6,570 nucleotides of DNA from the NCBI GenBank assembly GCA_002397275.1, contig DHAA01000082.1, forward strand, positions 1-6,570. Direction: 5' to 3'. The DNA comes from Thermacetogenium sp. UBA4966 (lineage in GTDB: Bacteria > Bacillota > DSM-12270 > Thermacetogeniales > Thermacetogeniaceae). Below the pieces are notes generated by a model, which searched no databases, was not told the origin of the DNA, and saw only the letters and a program-made list of their open reading frames with translations. This document shows, one piece after another, positions 1-3,570 of the stretch (position 1 is the stretch's first letter; each line of letters opens with the position of its first letter). The translations under genes and the position numbers were made by a program.

Positions 1-147
1 GACAGAGGGAAAAAACAAGAAGGCATAGCCCTTATCGAAAGATATAAGAATAAGTATTCACGGTATTCCGCTTTCAGGAGGGAGATCGCCGGCGCAGTTC
101 AGGCCTCCGGATTGTTGACGAAGGGTATTGTACCTCCCCATTGTTAA
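1..147 (+). CDS. C-terminal end of an unidentified protein (partial)
   Basis: Frame 1 is open from the left edge for 48 codons and stops at TAA 145-147; the start lies outside the window. The visible tail is basic and helical (segment ALIERYKNKYSRYSAFRREI) and ends in IVPPHC. The ALIERYKNKYSRYSAF stretch loosely resembles the C-terminal ends of bacterial SWIM zinc-finger family proteins, in which a helix is followed by a conserved aromatic or basic patch, but no zinc ligands are visible here and the match is from memory only. No terminator with a T-tract follows. It could also be a gene remnant or a chance open frame, because 48 codons is not strong evidence by itself. Confidence 0.45.
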   Translation, partial: DRGKKQEGIALIERYKNKYSRYSAFRREIAGAVQASGLLTKGIVPPHC

Positions 148-325
148 GGACAAGGGATCCATAGACCGTGCTTAAGGACCCGATTTGCCACCAACAATAA
201 CCCAGCCAATTCCGGTTAGGTTAAACCGTAAGGGTTCAATGTAAAAATATATGAAGCTGTCTAATCCATTGCGGCATATCTTATTCCTGGGCTTGAGTTA
301 TATTTCTGAGAGTATGGGATTGTGA
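148..325. other. Intergenic region with a nested inverted repeat
   Basis: No gene with a usable start and RBS is seen on either strand. It contains an 8-bp direct repeat TTAAGGAC at 144-151 and 172-179. A two-tier inverted repeat is also present: AACCC at 199-203 pairs with GGGTT at 232-236, enclosing CGGTT at 213-217 pairing with AACCG at 224-228. No T-run follows, so it is not a standard terminator. It may simply be spacer. Confidence 0.4.
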
Positions 326-353
326 TTTGCTTTTTTGTAAAATATGGTATAAT
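326..353 (+). promoter_or_regulatory. SigA-type extended -10 promoter for the MNT/HEPN pair
   Basis: A perfect -10 TATAAT lies at 348-353 and is preceded by TGG (345-347), giving the extended TGnTATAAT form. The -35 is weak: TTGCTT at 327-332 with a 15-bp spacer, or TTTGCT at 326-331 with 16 bp. The extended -10 can compensate for this. Transcription would start near 360, giving a leader of about 35 nt before the MNT start codon. Confidence 0.7.
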
Positions 354-380
354 AGCAGCAAAGATACAATGAGAAAACAG

Positions 381-387
381 AAGGAGG
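381..387 (+). promoter_or_regulatory. Ribosome binding site of the MNT gene
   Basis: AAGGAGG is a near-perfect anti-16S match, 7 nt before the ATG at 395. It fixes the start of the nucleotidyltransferase gene and indicates strong translation, as expected for an antitoxin. Confidence 0.8.
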
Positions 388-394
388 CAACGCC

Positions 395-763
395 ATGACC
401 GTCCAAATTATCAACTTTGACAATATTTTTTCAGAGGAACAGCTTGATTATATTACGCAAAAGGTTGCCGAAGAGGCGCGGACGGTTTTCGATAATACGC
501 TCCGTGAGGTGATTCTGTACGGTTCTTACGCGCGCGGAGATCACAAGCAATGGTCTGATGTGGACATTATGATTTTGGCGGACGTGGACGAACTCACGGC
601 TAAAAAACTTGACGGGGAGCTTACGAAAAGGCTATCCAATTTAGATTATCGTATGAATATGCTGCTGTCCACAATTGTAGTGCCCTTTTCACGTTTTGAA
701 TATTTTAATGAATACTATCCGTTTTATATGAACGTGCGAAAGGATGGAGTACGCATATGCTGA
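395..763 (+). CDS. Minimal nucleotidyltransferase (MNT) domain protein, MntA-type antitoxin
   Basis: A 122-aa single-domain protein of the DNA polymerase beta-like nucleotidyltransferase superfamily. The signature is at residues 43-57: GSYARG, then SDVD after a short linker. This is the GSxARG-x(5)-SDxD pattern that binds nucleotide and places two metal-binding Asp (D55, D57). A third acidic residue is less clear (D84 is a candidate). Length and order are typical of MntA/HepT modules, in which the MNT protein neutralises the HEPN ribonuclease by transferring AMP to a Tyr near its active site. The downstream HEPN gene overlaps by 7 bp (ATGCTGA), implying translational coupling. Here that partner is severely shortened, so this is probably an orphan antitoxin, kept either as a relic or to counter HepT proteins encoded elsewhere. 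Family assignment is confident; the present function is inferred. Confidence 0.88.
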   Translation: MTVQIINFDNIFSEEQLDYITQKVAEEARTVFDNTLREVILYGSYARGDHKQWSDVDIMILADVDELTAKKLDGELTKRLSNLDYRMNMLLSTIVVPFSRFEYFNEYYPFYMNVRKDGVRIC

Positions 764-891
764 ACGAGCAGCAGGTGATTTTGTCGAAACTTCGCCTGCA
801 AAGTGCTAACGAGGATTATATAATCGCCAAAAGCCTTTTAAATAACGGGTATTATAAGGCAGTCGGCTATGCCATGCTATTTTTTAAATAA
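757..891 (+). pseudogene. Truncated HEPN (HepT-type) toxin remnant
   Basis: The ORF starts at ATG 757 inside the end of the MNT gene, with GGAG at 746-749 seven nt upstream, and ends after 44 codons at TAA 889-891. The beginning fits HepT/HEPN helix 1 and the start of helix 2: LSKLRLQSANEDYIIAKSLL, then NNGYYKAVGYAMLFFK. Intact family members usually have about 110-140 residues, with a segment like AxNRxYYAxF here and a later R-x4-6-H motif forming the RNase site. In this copy a few residues before YAM seem to be missing, and everything after LFFK, including the R-x-H motif, is gone. No recognisable remainder is seen in any frame up to 1100. It is therefore predicted to lack RNase activity. 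Gene order and overlap with the MNT gene support the assignment. Confidence 0.7.
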
Positions 892-952
892 TTCAATAGA
901 TTTGAGGTGTGTGGATGTCGGTCAGCCAATAAGGTAATTATTTGTGTCGCAG

Positions 953-975
953 AAGCGGGTTTACCTGCTTGTTTT
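953..975 (+). terminator. Possible terminator after the MNT/HEPN pair
   Basis: AAGCGGG (953-959) pairs with CCTGCTT (964-970) across a TTTA loop, with one G-U pair. GTTTT follows directly. The stem is short and the T-tract is interrupted by G, so strength is uncertain. Its position 62 bp after the HEPN remnant's stop fits an operon end. Confidence 0.45.
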
Positions 976-1002
976 AGCGTACCCAAACGCCTTAGGGGAT
1001 GA

Positions 1003-1035
1003 CCGGAGAAGTGATTAGCTCAACACCTTCTTTGG
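1003..1035 (+). other. Hairpin in the rsgA leader
   Basis: CCGGAGAAG (1003-1011) pairs with CTTCTTTGG (1027-1035) through 9 pairs including two G-U wobbles. The stem extends by TG/CA past one bulged C. The loop is about 10 nt. TTGTTTTG follows two nt later, which is a weak T-rich tail. It could be a terminator half, an attenuator element or chance. Confidence 0.35.
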
Positions 1036-1045
1036 CTTGTTTTGC

Positions 1046-1071
1046 AGCGCAGCGGGTAACTGCGCTTTTTT
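1046..1071 (+). terminator. Intrinsic terminator or attenuator upstream of rsgA
   Basis: AGCGCAG (1046-1052) and CTGCGCT (1060-1066) form a perfect 7-bp GC-rich stem with a 7-nt loop, followed by TTTTT and then ATTT. This is the best rho-independent terminator in the window. It sits only 31 bp before the first possible rsgA start, so it either closes upstream transcription or acts as an attenuator. CGCAG also occurs at 948-952 and could pair with CTGCG at 1060-1064 as an alternative structure. Confidence 0.7.
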
Positions 1072-1102
1072 ATTTGGATAAAGGCCATTTGAAAATGCGG
1101 TT

Positions 1103-2161
1103 ATGTCTTGCGAAAGGATGAGAGCGTTGAAAGAAGATTTGAGAATATACGGTTTGAATGAAAGCTTTGCACAGAAAGCTGCTCTGTACAGCAATCTGTT
1201 TGTTGCACGGGTTACCGAGCAACACCGTGAACTATACAAAGTGATGAGTGCGCAGGGGGAAGTGATTGCGGCCGTTTCGGGGAAATTTGATTATCATGCT
1301 GCCGGGCAAACCAGCTATCCGGCTGTTGGGGATTGGGTGATGCTCGACCGTTCGGACGGACATTCAGGCCACGCGGTCATACATTATGTTTTGAGCAGGA
1401 AAAGCGTCTTAACACGGCAGGCGGCCGGAACGGCCAATACTCAGCAGGTTATAGCGGCCAACATTGACACCATATTTATCTGCATGTCACTCAATGCCGA
1501 CTTCAATCTAAGGAGAATTGAGCGGTATCTGGCAATTGCGTGGGACAGCATGGCAAACCCGGTTATCGTTCTGACAAAATCTGATCTGTGCGACGATTTG
1601 CAGCAGAAGCTAAGTGAAATTGCCGCGGCAAGTGCGGGCGTAGACGTTGTCGCTTGCTCTTCTGAAAATGAAGATGGATGCGAAGCCATCCACGCTTATA
1701 TCGATCCAGGAAAAACCATTGCGTTTGTCGGCTCGTCAGGGGTCGGCAAGTCCACGCTCATCAATCGCCTCATGGGGCGGGAAGTGCTTGCAACGAAAGA
1801 AATTCGTGAAGACGACGACAGGGGCAGGCATGCCACAACCCACCGCCAACTGTTGCTTTTGCCGAATGGCGGCATTGTCATTGATACGCCCGGTATGCGG
1901 GAGCTGCAGATTTATGCCGGGAATCTGTCGAGAACTTTTGAGGATATCGAAGACCTCGCCGCCTGCTGCAAATACAATGATTGCTCTCATGGAGCAGAGC
2001 CGGGTTGCGCGGTTAGAAAGGCAATCGAAAGCGGTGCGCTGTCATCCAAGCGGTTTGAAAGCTATCAAAAGCTGCTTCGGGAAATGTCATACGACGGACT
2101 TAATTCCCGCCAACTGGAAAATAAAAAAATCAACAGGATGTTGCATATATCTCTTTTCTAA
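1103..2161 (+). CDS. rsgA: Ribosome small subunit-dependent GTPase A (RsgA-type), C-terminal tail apparently lost
   Basis: RsgA is a circularly permuted GTPase that acts late in 30S ribosome maturation. Order in the 352-aa frame: OB-fold region at about 30-105 (AVGDWVMLD); then G4 TKSD (158-161), G1 GSSGVGKS (210-217), the G2 threonines in RHATTH, and G3 DTPG (261-264). The zinc site C289-x4-C294-x-H296-x5-C302 follows. All key residues are intact. The start is uncertain: ATG 1103 has no RBS, ATG 1118 has one too close, and TTG 1127 has AAAGG at 1113-1117 with 9-nt spacing and leaves an N-terminus (KEDLRIYGLNE) that suits the family, so TTG 1127 is favoured. Relatives of this longer clostridial type normally continue for roughly 25-30 basic residues after the LENxKINRM helix; here the frame ends in HISLF. 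The GTPase core should fold, but tail-dependent ribosome contacts may be affected. It may be a second copy besides a housekeeping rsgA. Confidence 0.9.
   Translation: MSCERMRALKEDLRIYGLNESFAQKAALYSNLFVARVTEQHRELYKVMSAQGEVIAAVSGKFDYHAAGQTSYPAVGDWVMLDRSDGHSGHAVIHYVLSRKSVLTRQAAGTANTQQVIAANIDTIFICMSLNADFNLRRIERYLAIAWDSMANPVIVLTKSDLCDDLQQKLSEIAAASAGVDVVACSSENEDGCEAIHAYIDPGKTIAFVGSSGVGKSTLINRLMGREVLATKEIREDDDRGRHATTHRQLLLLPNGGIVIDTPGMRELQIYAGNLSRTFEDIEDLAACCKYNDCSHGAEPGCAVRKAIESGALSSKRFESYQKLLREMSYDGLNSRQLENKKINRMLHISLF
1113..1117 (+). promoter_or_regulatory. Likely rsgA ribosome binding site that favours a TTG start
   Basis: AAAGG lies 9 nt before TTG 1127 and only 0 nt before ATG 1118. It therefore supports initiation at TTG 1127 (344 aa) rather than at ATG 1103, which has no purine-rich SD sequence at a useful distance. 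Confidence 0.5.
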
Positions 2162-2245
2162 CCCGGCGATTCGGCTGTATTTCAAGTAATACAGCACCCC
2201 TGCCGGCAATAGAACTCCGGCGAAGATAATTATACATGTTTTCAT
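2087..2245 (-). CDS. Small membrane-anchored protein, probably the truncated start of a third operon gene
   Basis: A 52-codon frame on the minus strand starts at ATG 2245-2243 with a strong GGAGGG at 2255-2250, and its start lies 32 bp beyond the stop of the 430-aa gene. The N-terminus is MKTC followed by a hydrophobic stretch, residues about 4-21 (IIIFAGVLLPAGVLYYL), and then a basic segment KYSRIAGLEKRY. This is one predicted transmembrane or signal-anchor helix with the positive charges after it. From about residue 35 the frame is simply the antisense of conserved rsgA sequence, so those residues are unlikely to be native. I read it as the first 30-35 codons of a gene cut by the same junction that removed the rsgA tail. 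I do not recognise a family. It could still be translated as a short hybrid peptide. Confidence 0.5.
   Translation of the reverse strand: MKTCIIIFAGVLLPAGVLYYLKYSRIAGLEKRYMQHPVDFFIFQLAGIKSVV
2174..2195. repeat. Perfect inverted repeat just after the rsgA stop
   Basis: GCTGTATT (2174-2181) and AATACAGC (2188-2195) form a perfect 8-bp inverted repeat around TCAAGT. It begins 12 bp after the rsgA stop and lies inside the small minus-strand frame. There is no T-tract on either strand, so termination would be weak. It may be a hairpin near the rearrangement junction or chance. Confidence 0.4.
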
Positions 2246-2249
2246 AATA

Positions 2250-2255
2250 CCCTCC
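2250..2255 (-). promoter_or_regulatory. Strong ribosome binding site of the small membrane protein
   Basis: Read on the minus strand this is GGAGGG, 4 nt before the ATG at 2245. It is a better SD sequence than the one before the 430-aa gene, which argues that the short frame begins a genuine gene. Confidence 0.6.
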
Positions 2256-2277
2256 ATTATTGATGAAGAAACTCCGG

Positions 2278-3570
2278 CTAGACAGCGCCAAGCGCCAATT
2301 CGCTCACTTTCTTCACCTCGCTGATTGTTTGCGAAAAGCGTACCCAGCCTAAGGGTTCATAATGCGCAAGGTTATTCCTCGCCAGGCGCAGATTATCGAC
2401 AGGATGGCGCATCTCTTTCAGTACTTTGCTTTTCCTTTCTTTTAACCTGATAAAATCTACGATCACGTTGTATTCCGCAACGCCACAGGGGGCTTCGCCG
2501 AAAAGACAATTACTTCTGTTGGTTTTACAAAAAGAGATCCATTCCTGCTTATAGTTCCTGTTCAAATAATCGCATATTTCTTGCCGCACTCTATCCAGAA
2601 CAGGAAGAAGGACTCTGGCTTGTCCTCTCCAAATTCGGTGTTCAAGGGCTGCGATATCTCCCCGCAAAGCAAGGCCGGCAGAATGAATAAACACTCCGTC
2701 GCCATCATTCCAGTTGGCCATCCCTGCACACCACAGCGGGTCAAGATCTGAAGGCGGCATCCGGAGACGGCTCCGAGTATATTTATTATTATTCACTTTG
2801 TCCAGATAAGCGCCTACCCGCTCCTTATCCCATCTTTTCTCCTCACAAAAGGCAATCAACTGTTCTGTCATCGCCTCCCATGTAGTGGAAAAATCAGATA
2901 AACAACAGCGATCCAGCAACCAGAAAAACAATTCGGGATCCGTTCCGGCAAGCTCAACAAAAACAGATTCCGCCCACAGACTTTCCTCAAGGGTAAGCCC
3001 TCGCTCCCAGGCAACGCTTCTCGCCACCAAAAGCAGTTCTGCGGTGGAAATCCAACCCCAAAAATAATAGCTTTTCAAATACACATCATCTTTAGAATCT
3101 CTGCTAAGTTCAGATTGATCGGTAACCAACATCAGCGCTTTGGGGCATTGTTTTGTCCTGGCTTGATATGCGCGGGCATACGTCGACCAGCGCCTTAATA
3201 ACCTTGCCCAATACTTCACCATTTCAGATGATAGTTCAGGAAGGGTGATAATTGTAACATCCGCGGCCGCTTTGTCATTAAAAACCTGTTCTATATCGAC
3301 CTGCTTTTCCGGAGAAAAATTCATACTACAACATTGGGCTAAACAGGTTTCGGGTAATAACTCGGGTGCATCATAATTGAAAGTTTTGCATTCTAAACCA
3401 ACTTTCGCGCATTCTTCAGCAACCGCTGAATATATAACGACAGGATTGATCGGAACAGGCAAAGTACAGACGATGCTTATGCCTTCGCAGAGATCGACCA
3501 CAATTTCATTTAACCTTCTCTTGGGTTCCGGCAAATATAAAAATTCTTCCAGCTGTTCAGAGGTTATCAT
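2278..3570 (-). CDS. STAND-partner protein: pseudo-NTPase-like N-terminus with C-terminal HEPN-like domain
   Basis: A 430-aa soluble protein of unrecognised name. Its start ATG overlaps the stop of the upstream ATPase gene by ATGA, so the two are translationally coupled. The C-terminal third (about 315-428) is helical and carries RLARNNLAHYEPLGW: R398 and H403 make the R-x4-H motif, with the Asn after Arg, that marks HEPN domains, many of which are metal-independent RNases. The N-terminal 210 residues alternate strands and helices like a P-loop NTPase (strand GISIVCTLP, helix NPVVIYSAVAEE, strand LECKTFNYD, strand ADVTIITLPE, strand KALMLVTDQSE) but have no GxxxxGK and no DE Walker B. They look like a catalytically dead NTPase module that could dock on the real ATPase. 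Inferred role: effector ribonuclease held or triggered by the 998-aa protein. The HEPN call rests on one motif plus helical context; a non-catalytic RNA-binding HEPN is possible. Confidence 0.72.
   Translation of the reverse strand: MITSEQLEEFLYLPEPKRRLNEIVVDLCEGISIVCTLPVPINPVVIYSAVAEECAKVGLECKTFNYDAPELLPETCLAQCCSMNFSPEKQVDIEQVFNDKAAADVTIITLPELSSEMVKYWARLLRRWSTYARAYQARTKQCPKALMLVTDQSELSRDSKDDVYLKSYYFWGWISTAELLLVARSVAWERGLTLEESLWAESVFVELAGTDPELFFWLLDRCCLSDFSTTWEAMTEQLIAFCEEKRWDKERVGAYLDKVNNNKYTRSRLRMPPSDLDPLWCAGMANWNDGDGVFIHSAGLALRGDIAALEHRIWRGQARVLLPVLDRVRQEICDYLNRNYKQEWISFCKTNRSNCLFGEAPCGVAEYNVIVDFIRLKERKSKVLKEMRHPVDNLRLARNNLAHYEPLGWVRFSQTISEVKKVSELALGAV
2362..2379 (-). other. HEPN R-x4-H motif codons
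   Basis: These codons encode residues 398-403, RNNLAH, of the 430-aa protein. This is the candidate RNase active-site motif: Arg with a following polar residue, and His at position +5. Confidence 0.7.

Larger units (their letters stand above)
892..1102. other. Structured intergenic region between the HEPN remnant and rsgA
   Basis: No convincing gene is seen. A short start-like stretch (GAGGTGTGTGGATG, ATG at 914) gives only a few codons before a stop. The region holds three successive hairpins (953-970, 1003-1035, 1046-1066) and no clear sigma-A promoter, so where rsgA transcription begins is unknown. The first or third hairpin may end the MNT/HEPN transcript, or all three may form a leader of rsgA. 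Confidence 0.5.

Noticed and set aside
892..1102. Riboswitch or T-box in the rsgA leader
   Set aside because: GGGTAACTGCGC resembles a T-box antiterminator/terminator only superficially (the AGGGTGGNACCGCG core is absent). I could not match consensus cores of SAM, c-di-GMP, fluoride, THF or guanidine riboswitches.
1015..1239. Minus-strand 74-codon frame across the rsgA leader and start
   Set aside because: No SD, no recognisable sequence, and most of it is antisense to conserved rsgA codons and the terminator hairpin.
1647..2189. Long + strand open frame (180 codons) overlapping rsgA
   Set aside because: It is in another frame of rsgA, which has every GTPase motif intact. The overlapping frame shows no domain, and its composition (Ser/Arg/Cys-rich) is typical of an out-of-frame reading.
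2213..2278. Direct repeat AACTCCGGC (2213-2221 and 2270-2278) as attachment or target-site duplication
   Set aside because: Only 9 bp, flanking just about 50 bp that contains the start of the small ORF; no integrase or transposase nearby. Chance is the simpler explanation.
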